A stretch of 64,000 bases of DNA, from positions 310,001 to 374,000 of the forward strand of contig NW_026973734.1 in NCBI RefSeq assembly GCF_035594125.1, read 5' to 3'. A program made the position numbers and the translations under genes. The first letter of the stretch is position 1; each line of letters opens with the position of its first letter. The notes under the pieces are model-generated. The model worked only from the letters and a program-made list of their open reading frames with translations. It searched no databases and had not been told where the DNA came from. This document shows, in pieces, positions 1-12,951 of the stretch. Origin of the DNA: Scylla paramamosain (Eukaryota; Arthropoda; Malacostraca; Decapoda; Portunidae).

Positions 1-1102
1 TTGTAGCAGCAGTGATGTCTGCACGGCTCAAATGTTTGCCAGGCACTCAGATAAGTGACCCAGCAAAGTTGTTACAGAGTTCAGCCAAACATGATACAGA
101 TCAGCTTGGCTCACATACATGTGTGTAATACTGAGCCCTGAGTCTTCAGGGGAAATGAAATGTATGTATGGTTGGTGTGTGCTTCAACTCACCACAACGT
201 GATGCCTTGAGGAGTCGTCTGTAATTTAGTATAATTGGAGCTTGAGGTGTGCGTCGATGATTTGGTACTGAGGAAGTGAAGACGTGACCAGGCTTAGGTC
301 AGAGCACTGAGAGGACTGCGGTCAGTCATGCAGTAACTTAGTTGTGAGACAGCGTGGCTCACTGGACACTGCCCTGTGTCGACCCAAGGACGGGCTATTG
401 GAGAATGTGGGTTATTCTCTCGTTCAAATCTTGCTGTTGGCCGTGTGTTAAAGGATGCACGGAAATGTATGTTGGGTGTTTGTTTCTATAGTAATCTTCG
501 TGGCACTAAGTATATGGATAAGGTGTTATTCGGAGGCATTGATAACTACACTTAAGTGTTAAGTATCCATTGTGTGTTTAACGGGTTCTATAAATAATGT
601 TCATTATCGAGGAGAACAAAGTGAATTGGGATTGTTGGGCTAGGTAACAACTGTCCATTATCGGGCGATGCATTGTGAGGGTTGTGTAAGAATAGTCAGG
701 GGCATTATGACGGTATATTAAGGGGTTATGTTGATGTATGGTTGCAGGAGTTAGCAGCCAACGGCGACCGGTTGCCAAGTGGACGAGTAGGGCCGAGTGG
801 TGTCAGCGTGAGGGCAGTGTAGCTGATCGTGTGGAAAGTGGGGTGCCAACTCCACTGGTTCTAATTACAAGTCTGATTGTAGTGCCGGACTGGAGCAACA
901 AATATGCCCATTGGATCAAGAGTGTGTAGTGCACTGATGTGAGTAATGTTAACTGGAAATATAAATAAGGATTGAGACAAAATGGTATATTATGTTCCTT
1001 GTTACGTGGCACGGATTGCTACAATCTCCGGCTACTCCTAGTTACGAGTAGATGCCTGCCTTTCAGTGTGGTCAACGCCAGGACACACCAGGTTTCCTTT
1101 AA

Positions 1103-1105
<3 letters not shown>
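1..1105. other. Unassigned sequence, no gene recognised
   Basis: All open frames here are short and overlapping, with no recognisable domain, splice-bounded exon or repeat family. I see no array, inverted repeat or poly(A) tail. Confidence 0.5.

Positions 1106-1182
<77 letters not shown>
1106..1182. repeat. (TC)n microsatellite
   Basis: Uninterrupted TC dinucleotide array of about 77 bp. It produces artificial Leu-Ser or Arg-Glu reading frames on the two strands. Confidence 0.98.
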
Positions 1183-1186
<4 letters not shown>

Positions 1187-1206
1187 AACAATATAAAAAT
1201 CGATAA

Positions 1207-1356
1207 CAGCAACAACAGCAACAACAGCAACAACAACAACCGCAGCAGCTCCACACCATCTGGTTCACCACCACCACAGCCCCAACACAACAACAGCAAC
1301 ACAACCACAGCCGTTAACACCTGTAACACCACCACCACCACCACCACCACCACAAC
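1207..1356. repeat. CAA/CAG/CAC trinucleotide-rich tract
   Basis: Interrupted runs of AACAGC, CAGCAG and, from about 1327, a purer CAC/ACC array. The minus strand reads as poly-Val/Cys, so the overlapping frames are not gene candidates. Confidence 0.9.
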
Positions 1357-1722
1357 ACAAAGTACAAAACAAGCTCGTGCAAGAAATTAAATCTGAATTG
1401 TGATCGGGTTTATATAGTTTTTCCTTTGTACTTTATTTCCTCTTTCGTATTTCCTCTTTCGTAACAAATCGCTACTGTGCTTTTTTTTTTGTTTTTACCT
1501 CTTCTTTTTCCTACTACTTCCTCTTCTTTCATTTTCCACTTACTCTTTCCTTCTTCCCAATTTATTCACGTGGATTCTCCTTTTTTTCCCTTTTTCATTC
1601 ACTATTATTCATTTCCTTCTTCCTTTTCGTAATCAACAAGTTTTCGCTTCCATTCAATGCCTCTTTCCCTTTTACACATCCTTTCTCACCTTTCTCACCA
1701 GACGCAAGGTAGGCAATGCCTG

Positions 1723-2680
1723 TCAGTGTCCGGCCTCCACGAATCTTCTCCAAAGGTCTCTATCCATGAAATCCTCATCTCTGGTTATTTCTTGTAGATT
1801 TCTTCCTCTTCGTTCAGTAGCTTCTTCAACTTCCTGCATCCATCGCTTCCTAGGTCGTCCCACCGGCCTCCTGCCTAGAGGAACCCATTCCAGAAACTTC
1901 CTTGCGTATCTTGTATCTTCCATTCTTTGGACATGTCCATACCATCTCAATTTGTTCTTTTCAATTATCTTCAGTACAGATGTTATCCCTAATCTCTCTC
2001 TGGTTTCTTCATTTCTAATTCTATCAAGTCTGGTCACACCTCGGATCATTCTCAGAACTCTCATTTCTGCTGCTTGTATTTGTGAAGATGTTCCTGTTGT
2101 CAGTGTCCAAGTTTCTGACCCATATAGAAGTACTGGTCTTAGTATTGTTGTAAATATTATGGTTTTAGCTTTTGTTGGAATATTCTTATCTTTAAGTATG
2201 GGATACAATGCACTGACATTTGCATTGTACTTCTGTATTCTATTTAAAATTTCTATATTCTGTCTGTTTTCCTCGTCGAAAAGTACTCCCAGATAACAAA
2301 ATTTGTCGGTCTGCTTCAGTTTAACGTTTTCTATGTAAATATTACATTCCTCCTTTATTCTGCCAACTTTCATTATTTCTGTTTTTTGTTTGTTCATTCT
2401 CATTCCTTCCCTATTTAAGACATCATTCCATCTTGTCATGGCCTCTTGAAGATCTTGTTGGCTTCCTGTCACGACAGCGACATCGTCTGCATAGGCCAGC
2501 GTGATCTCTTTATCCTCCCTTACACACACTTCCTTCAGGCATCTGTCCATGTATATAATGAATAGCAAAGGAGAGAGCACTCCCCCTTGTCTCACTCCTG
2601 TCTTAATGCTAAACCATTCACTCTCCAGCTCTCTGTTCTTGACTCTGCTCTCCGTGTTCTTATATATATACTCTTAATTA
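1723..2680 (-). pseudogene. 5'-truncated LINE reverse transcriptase (RTE-like)
   Basis: The minus strand holds one open frame covering the second half of a non-LTR reverse transcriptase. It enters at about 2679 with the stretch before GVRQGG. It then has the RQGGVLSPLLF motif, the catalytic YADD box (codons at 2482-2493), a connection region with LLYGSETWTL, and a C-terminus with LRWYGHVQRM and GRPRKRW. Those last motifs are typical of RTE-like and related elements. The frame is open for about 318 codons up to the stop at 1723. An in-frame TAA at about 2680 marks the truncation; endonuclease and N-terminal RT are absent. About 360 bp of pyrimidine-rich DNA follow the stop. Clade assignment is tentative. 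Confidence 0.85.
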
Positions 2681-2831
2681 CTCGTATCAGTTTAAATAAG
2701 TCTAAATAAGGAATATAATTTTGAACAGGCTCCAGAGGATGCTACTTTTTTTTATGAGCGTTTCAGTGATGTTACTGATAGTTTAACAAGAATCCTGCAC
2801 CTACACGTACACTCCTGTGTGAGGTATTGAA

Positions 2832-3018
2832 GTTTGGGGACAAAGTTCCAGAAGCGAGACTGAGGTGGTTTGAGGTGGTTTGGTCATGTCAGGAAAAGAG
2901 ACGGGACGGGGGGTGGGGTTAGGGTGGCGGTAAGTTGGAAGGAGGATGCTAGAGATGGATCTCTCCGGCAGAAAAGAAAATATTTAGGTGCAGTGAAAAA
3001 AAGATGCGCTTCTAATGA
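2832..3018 (+). pseudogene. LINE C-terminal fragment, RTE-like
   Basis: The plus strand encodes [13 protein letters not shown]. After a short local duplication (GAGGTGGTTT twice near 2862-2882) it continues in another frame as GHVRKRDG. This matches the LRWFGHVQRRD segment at the end of many RTE-like LINE ORFs. The duplication breaks the frame. The piece runs into the AT array at 3020 and differs in sequence and orientation from the neighbouring minus-strand element, so it is a separate insertion. Confidence 0.6.
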
Positions 3019-3650
<632 letters not shown>

Positions 3651-3696
3651 CTTGGTCTAACTCCACACCTGCGTTGTCCATACACGTCCTTTTACA

Positions 3697-3800
<104 letters not shown>

Positions 3801-3942
3801 TGACGCGTCGAAGAAAGGAAGTGGTGGCGTCAGCATGAGTGCAAAGGTTCAAGGAATGAGTTTGTGTCAGCGTCATTGATCTAAACAGTTGCTGACATGA
3901 GCATTGGTGTCATTACCCAGGAGTGTGAACACCATGCCGCTA

Positions 3943-4292
<350 letters not shown>

Positions 4293-4479
4293 ATAATCAA
4301 TGAAGTACCATTTCCTCTTATTTACTCTATCGTGACGCGGAGTTAACGCAGAATGACCGTCTCATCACTGAGCCAGGGAGGCTGACCAGATGATCAATTG
4401 TTATTCAGACCAACACCTGCGCGTTTACTTGCCACACTCCACATTTTTACCCCTCAAGGGGGCACATTTACTGCTTCAC

Positions 4480-4534
<55 letters not shown>
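4480..4534. repeat. (CA)n microsatellite
   Basis: CA array of about 55 bp at the 3' boundary of the neighbouring minus-strand retroelement relic. Confidence 0.97.
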
Positions 4535-4536
<2 letters not shown>

Positions 4537-5105
4537 TGGCAGATCACGAGTTGCCATTCCTGCCAGACTACAAGGTCATATTAGTGGGGTTGAGTGTGAC
4601 ATCACTCTCTCCTGCCCAGTGAAGGAAGTCGTCAAGGACAGTTAGTTCTAGAGTGAGGTGTGGAGTCATCCACGTACTTCCATTTGTGACCTGTGTTCCT
4701 AAGAGCGTCATGAATCAGGATGAGGAAACAGAGAGGGCCCACTTTGGTAGCCTGGGGAACACCACGTGTCAGGACAAGCAGGGTGATAAGACAGAGCGAT
4801 AGCGCACAATTTGGTGGCGGTCACTAAGGAAGTCCGATAGCCGGGAAGTGAGAGGAGGTTACCCGCCTGTGTTGATTGCTTGCTGTAGAGTGAATGTGTG
4901 GCTAACAATTAAGACCAAAGGCTTTTGTGAAGTCAGCGAAGGAGAGAGTCACCCGCATCTTCCTTCCTCTGATCAGTTGGTAAACACAGTCCAGTCAGCC
5001 GATCGGGCAGTGAGCGATAGAGGAGGATCTGACGCTGCCAAACTGCTGTGGGTCTAGATGGGAGGTTACGGCATCATGAGCCCTCTTGAACACAGGGCCT
5101 TCACA
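4535..5105 (-). pseudogene. Non-LTR retrotransposon reverse transcriptase relic
   Basis: Read on the minus strand in several frames, the order of blocks is that of a LINE reverse transcriptase: DPQQFGSVRSSS, then LSFADFTKAFG (motif A), FLSDRHQIVRYRS, RGVPQATKVGPL, KWKYVDDSTP (catalytic YVDD at 4665-4676), and LDDFLHWAGESDVTLNPTN. Stops (for example after FGLNC) and at least two frameshifts show it is dead. The blocks resemble BS/X-element-like or CR1-like RTs common in arthropods; the clade is not settled. Endonuclease and 3' end are missing. Confidence 0.8.
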
Positions 5106-5389
5106 GATGAGGCTGGGGATGACTGGTTGATTGATTTTTTATTTATCGCGCCGCAACATCGTGATCATATGGCGCTGTTGCAAAACGTTCCAAGCAGCAA
5201 AGATGGCAGGTTGAAAATTAAAATACTGATACTAAAAACAAAAGACTGCACTGGCCTGTCTCCGGACGGTCACATGCACGCGTCTCACTCACGCATGGTT
5301 ACCTCGTGTCCAGGGAACACGTCTCGAGGCCGCCCCTCGTGGAACAGATGAACTTTTAACTGTACCCATAAGAATATTACAAAAATGAA

Positions 5390-5785
5390 ATGGCTCTAGA
5401 GGCCAAGGAAAACCACCTACTGGGACTACGAGGGGAGCGAGCGCTGGCAGCCGCGAAAGGGTACCTCGTCCCCATGGGGGCCACTCATTTGAAAAAGTGG
5501 CCCCTCATGACTCAAAAGTTTGTCCACGACAGAGCTAAGACCTACCCCGAGCAACGCATCCCAGCCCAGACACCCAACCATCCAACACAGGACGACCTCA
5601 AAAGGTGGCCTCTCTGGCTGGTGGACTGCTACAGCGGCACCGTTGACCCGTACTGGCAGCCCAACTCCGAGAACCATTTAGTCTGGTTCCTCAGTGGCGA
5701 CCTTGCTAGCATGGGTGGCCCTCACCCCTTAAGTAGGACAGAGCAGGGGCCGAGGCCCCCTCTAGCTTTGCTCGTCAGCTCATAG
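5390..5785 (+). CDS. Unrecognised GC-richer open frame, 131 codons
   Basis: An ATG-initiated frame with no low-complexity bias, in a locally more GC-rich stretch. The predicted product is rich in Trp, Pro and Leu (for example WPLWLVDCYSG) and has no signal peptide, membrane segment or recognised domain. The opposite strand is also open over much of the same stretch, which weakens the case. It could be a decayed transposon-encoded protein or chance. No splice signals were identified. The preceding 5106-5389 shows nothing recognisable. Confidence 0.15.
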   Translation: MALEAKENHLLGLRGERALAAAKGYLVPMGATHLKKWPLMTQKFVHDRAKTYPEQRIPAQTPNHPTQDDLKRWPLWLVDCYSGTVDPYWQPNSENHLVWFLSGDLASMGGPHPLSRTEQGPRPPLALLVSS

Positions 5786-7732
5786 GGACACGCACTCACC
5801 CCCCTCCCCGACCACGACAAGGCGGGGCATGAGTGATAGCTGTGAGCCGAGGCTGATCCAGAGTGGTCAGATTCCTGGTCTTAGGGATGGGCCAGACTTA
5901 CAATAAGGTGTCTTCCACACAGTGACATTTTCTTTGCCTGAGGGACACGCTAATGATGGAGGAGAGGGGGATGACAAGTTCTGCTGGGTGGAATTTCTCG
6001 TACAATCTAACTGGAAGGTCAATGGGATGTTGAGTGTTTTGACTTAAGATTTTCTAGTCTTTTGTTAACGCCTTGTTCTTCTACCGAGGAATTGGTGCCG
6101 AGTCTGGGAGACACAGCTATTCTGAAACGCTTTGCTGTCTCACCACGACCATTTTCTAATCCAAGGAGGTAATTAGCCCGGTTCCCAAGAATGTTTCTCC
6201 TGTTAATAGTGTACAAACTTATTAATATGTCACTAGAACCGTAAGAGCACACGTAAAAACTCTCATAACTTCAACTAGAACCTTTTTAATTTTGTGAGTA
6301 CTTATGTTTTCGGGAATATTTTGGTCTATGAGGTGACTGACACGTGGGAGAGAGAGGGAGGGAGGTGTTAGTGGGTGACGCAGAAATACCAGTTGTCGGT
6401 AAGGATAACAGTGAGACTGAAGACACTGATAAACACATTGAGGATAAGCAGCACAACACTGGCTATGAATTACAGGAAGTTCATCGTGATACCTCAAATT
6501 ATTACCCCTGAGAACCCCAGTAATTCAGGTGCAAGTGAAGGAAGTATCAGGCTAACCACCACTAAACCAACTGAACGTCCGAGGGAAAAAGCAAGAATGT
6601 TACATTTAATGTTTTTTTTTTCTTTACATATTATTTATAAAGCTCTCCAACCTTCAGCTTTCTACAAGTTTTTGCATTTATATTTCGTCATTTCACAGGA
6701 CTATGACAATACTAATGGTAACAGCAGCAACGGAGGGGAAAAATAACTTGGCTATGTTTCTGACGGAGGCATCAATTTGATCCTCCTGAAGATGGTAATA
6801 GTAACCTGATGCATTGCGTCACCGTCGCTTCAAGTACCGCCATCGGGGCCTAGCTGTGGGTCCCAAAACACAATGTGGCGTCGGCGTTGCTGAGACTTGG
6901 CCACCGACCGCTGTGGCAAGTTGTGGGTTTGACAGACAAGCCTCACTACACCTCCTGTCCCCTGTGCCACTCTGTCACCCACAATTTGACGGATGTTTGC
7001 TATATACAACTTTTTTGTTAGTGTTGGTGTTGTGGAGGGAATAGACAGTGAGGGTGAGAGAAGACGGTAAAGAGTACAAGATTAAGGTTGGGTGAAAATA
7101 TGAAGGAAAGTCGTAGAGCGAAAAATGACGGAATAACCGTCAATGTTGAATGATAATATATATTTTGATATAAGTTTTGAGAGTTAGCGTGAATTAATTG
7201 AGTGGCGTTTGTGTCTTTAACTTGTTCCAGAGTGGTTTTAATTATCAATTGCCGCTGGACACTGTTCATTAGTTTCTTACCTTTGTATAATAGGTAAAGT
7301 CACTCTTGGTGAGTTTCTGTGGTTTTCAGGTGAATGTCAAAGGTAAACGTATAAAAATATGTATATTTAGATATATGTACAGAGTTGTGGAGAAGGGTGT
7401 GGCGCTACGGGACAACGGATGTCCTCTGCGTGGTACAGCGTTACACCCTGGCAAGAGACTGCCGGAGCCGGCACAAGGGACGCTTCGCGCCTTCAAAAAG
7501 GGTTGACACTAGAAATAGGGGCGGGTTGACCGCACTCACAGTACATGAATATATTCATAATTATAACTCTCTAATTACATAAATAAGGCAAGGGAAAAGC
7601 TACTTATAGCTAAGAGTAATACATGCCAAAATACATTAGGGAGAGATTAATTATGGAGAATACTTAGATACTATGATGTAGGTGCCACTGATTACTTATC
7701 CATGGCAATAAAAGGAGTATGGAAAGTTCTAT
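5786..7732. other. Unassigned sequence
   Basis: No domain, convincing exon or repeat family recognised. Frames are short and overlap on both strands. A T-rich run lies near 6609-6624. Confidence 0.5.

Positions 7733-7766
<34 letters not shown>
7733..7766. repeat. (GT)n microsatellite
   Basis: Short GT array of about 34 bp. Confidence 0.95.
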
Positions 7767-7767
<1 letters not shown>

Positions 7768-7949
7768 CGTAGGGTGGCGTGATCATGTCGGCCCCACCCT
7801 TATCCGCCAACAGCCACTAGCTACACTTATGCATATATATATACATACACTTATATTGCTAACCAGGCAAGGCATTATAAATACAATACTTATTATTATT
7901 GATTATGTGACACCGTTACAAATTGAGTTAATTCATAAATAAATAAAAT

Positions 7950-8741
7950 GTATGAGCAATGTCTGATACTCATGTGAGTGTATGAATAGTATCAATTTTG
8001 AAAGGTTTATGTGTATAATGATCTCGGTGATGCCTTTGACATAGTGTTGACTGGTGTCTTGAACCAGGCGTGTTGCCTTCCCTGTTCGTGCTCGTGTCTT
8101 GTGCTTGTGTACGTGAAGGCCTTGAGTGAGTGTGTGTATTAGTTTGTGTTTGATTTGGTTTCCTCTTGCGTATAGTGTTTTAATGACTGGGTCTAGTTTT
8201 GCGAGTGCGTGCAGTTCTTTGGAATTTTTGGTGTATGTGTATTTTTCATTATAAACGAAGCGTAGTGCTTTGTTCTGTTGTCGTTGTAACGATAGTGAAT
8301 GTGATGTAGAGATTGCGTTTAGAGCATGTGCTGGGTAGGTAAGTAATGGTAGTACGCACGCTTTTACAAGGTGTAGTTTGATGTTAGTGTTTAGTGCATT
8401 TAGTGATGTCCTTTATGTGTTTTGAGTATCCGTGTGTGCCCAGCTTAAGCCCCAATATTTCAGCGTCTTTTGTGTATGGTATGTTGTTCCCGTCTATGGT
8501 GACTGGCCTCATCTTTTTCATTGTTATAGGCAGTAATGTGAATTTTTGTGTGTTTGTTTTGATTTTTCATTTGTTTTCGTGGTTGTTGATGTTTTTTTTT
8601 TACATTTCTCTTTATATTTTGTTTGCGAAGATATTTTATGATTTACCTGCATATGTGATGATATGTGTGATGTCGTCTACGTATTGGATATTTGTGCTGT
8701 CTGTGAATGGTGTTGCAATGTCGTGTGCCTATATAGTGTAG
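7950..8741 (-). pseudogene. LINE reverse transcriptase C-terminal half, decayed
   Basis: The minus strand contains, in order, DSTNIQYVDDITHII (YVDD codons at 8672-8683), KMRPVTIDG, AEILGLKLGTHGYSKHI, HLVKACVLPLLTYPAHAL, LQRQQNKALRF and a conserved-looking tail up to about 8050. This order (palm, thumb, C-terminal connection) is that of a non-LTR RT. Several stops and frameshifts interrupt it, so it is a relic. The upstream palm and endonuclease are absent. The lineage differs from the other RT relics in the window. Confidence 0.8.
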
Positions 8742-8747
8742 GTGTTC

Positions 8748-8957
8748 TCAAATAGAGTGGTAGATGAGTGGAACGGACTCAGCAATCATGTTGTTAGTGC
8801 TAAGACATTAGGGAGCTTTAAGAGAAGATTAGACGGGTTGATGGACGGGGATGATAGGTGGAAATAGGTAGGTATATTTCATACTGGGACTGCCACGTGT
8901 AAGCCAGGTGGCTTCTTGCAGCTTCCCATATTTCTTTTGTTCTTATGTTCTTAAGTC
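8748..8957 (+). mobile_element. CR1/L2-like LINE 3' end, severely 5'-truncated
   Basis: The plus strand starts with VVDEWNGLSNHVVSA and TLGSFKRRLDGLMDG, the typical last residues of a CR1/L2-group ORF2. A stop and a 3' UTR follow, with GCCAGGTGGCTTCTTGCAGC and a terminal run built on TTCTTATGTTCTTA. Related tails lie on the minus strand at 32.4 and 38.2 kb, so the short 3' repeat end is shared by three copies here. Confidence 0.8.
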
Positions 8958-9271
8958 ATAAAAAGAGCTGCCTGTGAGTCGCACATGACAACACCGCTGA
9001 GGCTTCTCTGACAGAGGAGACTCACAGCATCCAAGACATCGCGCAGCTTGCACAATGTGGAGCTGGAGTGAGGCGGCAGCCGATGGCCAATCCAGCACGC
9101 TTCTGGTGGTTCCGTGTCAGGAGAAAAGATTGCACATCCTGCCATCCCGTCTGCCTGCACAGACCCATCCGTGTACTGTACATGTGGTGCAGTGAATCGA
9201 TGGTAGTGGAGACAGTCGCTATGGCTTCCAGTGCTAGGTGTTTCTGTAGAACGGGAGGGTGAGCCTTGCAT
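8957..9271 (-). pseudogene. RNase H domain fragment of a LINE
   Basis: The minus strand encodes VQYTDGSVQADGMAGCAIF, then LPPHSSSTLCKLRDVLDAV, then GVVMCDSQAALF. This matches a retroelement RNase H. The first Asp (YTDGS) and third acidic residue (CDSQ) are kept. The position expected to hold the catalytic Glu (TxxELxA) is Lys (TLCKLRD). The domain stops abruptly where the CR1-like tail begins at about 8957, so the C-terminal third is missing. It would have degraded the RNA strand during reverse transcription; this copy is inactive. Confidence 0.75.
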
Positions 9272-9358
9272 GTGGGGGTGTAGCGGACTGCCGAGTTAAG
9301 GGGAGTGGACGCCTCTTACTCTTAGAGCTGACGTTCATATGTCTGATCTTCATGATTT

Positions 9359-9359
9359 T

Positions 9360-9432
<73 letters not shown>
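9359..9432. repeat. (GT)n microsatellite
   Basis: Uninterrupted GT array of about 74 bp. Confidence 0.98.
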
Positions 9433-9434
<2 letters not shown>

Positions 9435-11633
9435 CTTAGTACCTACAAAAGCAAATTCCCAATTTTCGCTGAAATTCGCCGATTAGTTTTTGTAGTTTTT
9501 TTTTTTTTTAACCCCCCCAAAAAAAAGTGACCGATAAAATTTCTTCTCACTTGTTTTTCAACCAATTCCTATAAAATTTAGTGTCGATAATATACATACA
9601 TGTATCTTCACTTCCCCAAAGATAGATTTTTATTAGACATTTCGTTCTGAAATAAAAACTAAGATTTTTTTCTTCAAACTTTTTTTTTTTTTTTTTTTTG
9701 ACACAAAAAAAAGAAAACCTAGCACAGTATGACGAGCCTTCTTTGAAAATCTCTTTGGGGAAAAATATCCCGTTGTTTCCTCTTTCCAGCAATACCTTTA
9801 CATTTCCATTATCTTGTAGGACAACGAGGGAGAAACACTTCATGTATGAAAAACTTAAGTTTTGAGATACGAGCCGTTTTCTTCTGAGAAGTGTGTGTAA
9901 TTCCATATGTTGGGTTTTTCTGGTAAAATTTTACATGCATTAGGATAATAATTATATAACCAAAAGGAAACCATCGTTTATGATCATATTGAGGGCTAAC
10001 TGGCACCTGGTCCCCTCCTGCATGACAGGATATTAGTCACTCGCAGGTGAGTTTATCAGAGGGCGCCACGCTCCTCTTTGTCGCCAGGATCATTGGCAGC
10101 TGCCTGGCTGGTAGTCTTCACTTCCTTCTCTTGAATGGGGCTTCTTTTCAGTCCTCTTCTGTACAGGAGTTGTTGTTCTGCTTTCTTGAATGCCTCACCC
10201 AGCGAGTGTTCTGTGAGGCACCAACCCACTATGAGTTAGTAAACTTGGATTCAAGTACCCGAAGTTGTGATGTAATACGGTCACAGCGGCAACAGATTTG
10301 ACTCTTTTGGTCCCAACATACTTAGTTTTGCTGCATTTAGCCCATAGATGAGAATGTTATGGTGGTGGTGGTGGTGGTGAAACAAAGGCAGCGTGTGGTG
10401 GCGACCTGTTGCCACAACGCAACTCCTCTTGATTATTATTCTTTTCCGTCATCTTGTTTGGCGCATCTATCCGTGCACGCTTTGCTTTATTATAACGAGG
10501 CATGCTTCCAAATACAAATGAAAATGAAGTAGCCTTGGATAGCAGAGCATAAACACATTCTGACCTCTGGCAGGACTGACCGCAGTGGCCAGCCCTCCTT
10601 TGAGTCCCTCGTGGCTCATCAGTGGTGTTGCTAACTGAACCTCCACATATATTAAAAAAAATAAATAAATAAATAAAAATAAATAAATAAATAAATAAAT
10701 TTACGAATTTGTAAGCCAGGTGACCGAGCACGTGGCAAGCACGTGGCGCGCGGGACATTTAAAGCTCTTTAATAATGGTAAATAAAGGTGATTTTTTAAA
10801 ATATAAGGAGTAATGGTATCAACTTGTGGTTTTCACAGAAAATGCCAGACATGTTAAGGGTGACTATGATGTTAATAACTCAATTTTTAACCTCCGGGTC
10901 GAAAAACGTAATTTTTTAAGGTGCCTCCTCCCCTTAAGACCTCAGGGAACACACTGCATTAGATTAGTAGCTTCCTTTTGGGTTGACTTGCAAGTTTCCA
11001 TCAGTTTGGTTGGCGGGCAGACTGGGGCATGGAGTGTACCTTCTGATTTAGTGTGGGAATCAGTTTTTTGCTGAATTTCATACACTTTGGTTTGAGGAAC
11101 AGAAGGTTTCAATGCATTTCTTTTTCAATTTTTTTTCAATTATCTCCAAGTCCGATTTAATCTGATTTAATTGTAGGCATTTGCAGCCATTAGGAATCTA
11201 GAAGCCTTATGTTTGTACCACAGTAATTTTTGGAATGAATAAGGTATGTTTTCTTTTTTTTTTCACACTGCGATTCCACTTGTCACACGTCGATCATAAT
11301 CGTTACAGGTTCACAGGCGGACTGATGTTGGATTCAGCTGTGCCTGTGCTTCCCCACTACATCGCCTGGCCTTGCTCTGTTCTCACTAATCGTGCATAGA
11401 AGGATCAATTTATCTTCAACAGTTGCTTCCTGGGGGTTGAGATTTGCCATTAATAAATATGCCCATCTTTGTTGTGTCAGACAACACCTTGCTGCGGAGC
11501 TCTTCACTCCCTTAATGGTGTCCCCATTAGTCTCTGCTTTCATGAAGATCTTGACAGCAGACAAATTTCACTATGTCACAAGTGCAGTTGCAAACATCAC
11601 AGGTATTGCTACAGACTTACTGAATCCTATTGT

Positions 11634-11634
<1 letters not shown>
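9433..11634. other. Unassigned AT-rich sequence
   Basis: No gene recognised. Contains a poly(T) run at about 9680-9699, a GGT tract at 10362-10380 and a TAAA array listed separately. Frames such as that at 10357-10758 (-) cross the TAAA array and are not supported. Confidence 0.5.
10655..10702. repeat. (AAAT)n tetranucleotide repeat
   Basis: Interrupted AAAT/TAAA array of about 48 bp. Confidence 0.9.

Positions 11635-11712
<78 letters not shown>
11635..11712. repeat. (GA)n microsatellite
   Basis: Uninterrupted GA array of about 78 bp. Confidence 0.98.
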
Positions 11713-11715
<3 letters not shown>

Positions 11716-12951
11716 AGGTAGCATGCTTGAGTGATGTGCATCCAGAGTGGGAGGTGTGTAATAAAAAGAATGAAAGAGCTGAGCAGTGTTAGGGAAGAAA
11801 GCATAAATATGATCAGGATGACACTAGATGAAACTGAAAGAGAGCTGTAATGCTATACTGAAAACAAATACTGGAGAAAAGAAGGCAGGCTGGCAGACGG
11901 AAGACACAGAGAGGCAAGGTTGTGAGGGTGGGAGGTGGATGAGGTGCTGAGTGAAGTGGGTGTGTGAGGCAAGCCAGAGACAACCTGCAGTACCTCCATG
12001 AGAGGAGAGTCACTGTATCTGACTTTTGTGATCCTGGAGTCTCACGCTGAGTCATAAATTCTTACCTTCCTGACTTTCACGCATTATTTCTTTGAGTTGC
12101 GTATGGGTCACGCATTCCTACCATTGGCATCACAAGTAGTAAAAACAAATACATACGTGTTATGTATAGTATGCAGTGGGTGTCTGAGTTACAAGCATTC
12201 AGAGATACAAGCAGCTTACTTGCAGAATGAAATTGTGCTCAGTGCTGTTCCCTTTGCCAACCGTAAGTTTAAGATTGGCACTATGGACCAAATTAGTTGT
12301 TTTATGGCAGCCAAGGTGGCCAGAACACAACAACATCGTCCCCGAGGAAGGAATAATCTATTCAAAAATAAATGTTCTGAGTGTTTCAAGTGATGCAGAA
12401 CATCATCATCAAAACAACTTTTGAGTACATACAAATGCTCCTTATACTGTTAAAAAGAAAAGAGGGACCGTGTATGCGTCCAGTAAAGCTTGTGGGAGCA
12501 GGAGCATCAGGGTGTGGAGAGAGAGGGCTGAGGGAGTGCAAAGTTCCAGCCTTCACCACAGGTCATGAAGGAAGAGTAGTCTTGTCAGTTTTGTAAAAGA
12601 TTCAGTGATTTTTTTCTCTTATTTTTCATTATTCAATATAAACTTTGAGATATTTTTCTGATGCACTTCATTGTGTTGTGCACCTGCTGTGCCTCAGTGC
12701 TAATGAGGTATGGGGGGTATAGTATTACTAATTAGTATAGTCTTACATTCTGGGAAAGAAAAAAAATCCTATTTTGCAGGTTTTCATTGCATTTTATTTC
12801 TCACCATTGTAAAACAACTCAGATGATTGTTTACAATGAGGCGCTTTAATGGAATTGCACTTAATATAACATTTCAATGAATGAATCACTGTTTTATCCA
12901 CTGTACCTTTTCTCCAAACACACATAAGCACAGGAATTATTTGTAAAACAT
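11713..12951. other. Unassigned sequence
   Basis: Several overlapping short frames (for example near 12097-12393 on +) without recognisable domains or splice-bounded structure. No repeat family identified. Confidence 0.45.

Noticed and set aside
1038..1353. Long frames of Arg-Glu, Leu-Ser or poly-Val/Cys
   Set aside because: They are translations of TC/GA and trinucleotide arrays; the same applies near 3.9-4.3, 11.5, 31.2, 45.9, 49.2, 52.7, 54.4, 57.5 and 62.6 kb.
1766..2296. Plus-strand frame of 176 codons
   Set aside because: Antisense shadow of the minus-strand reverse transcriptase, which has family motifs.
7736..9530. Cys-Val repeat frames
   Set aside because: Translations of GT arrays at 7733-7766 and 9359-9432.
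10357..10758. Minus-strand frame of 133 codons
   Set aside because: Crosses a TAAA array and a GGT tract; no domain, and composition follows the repeats.
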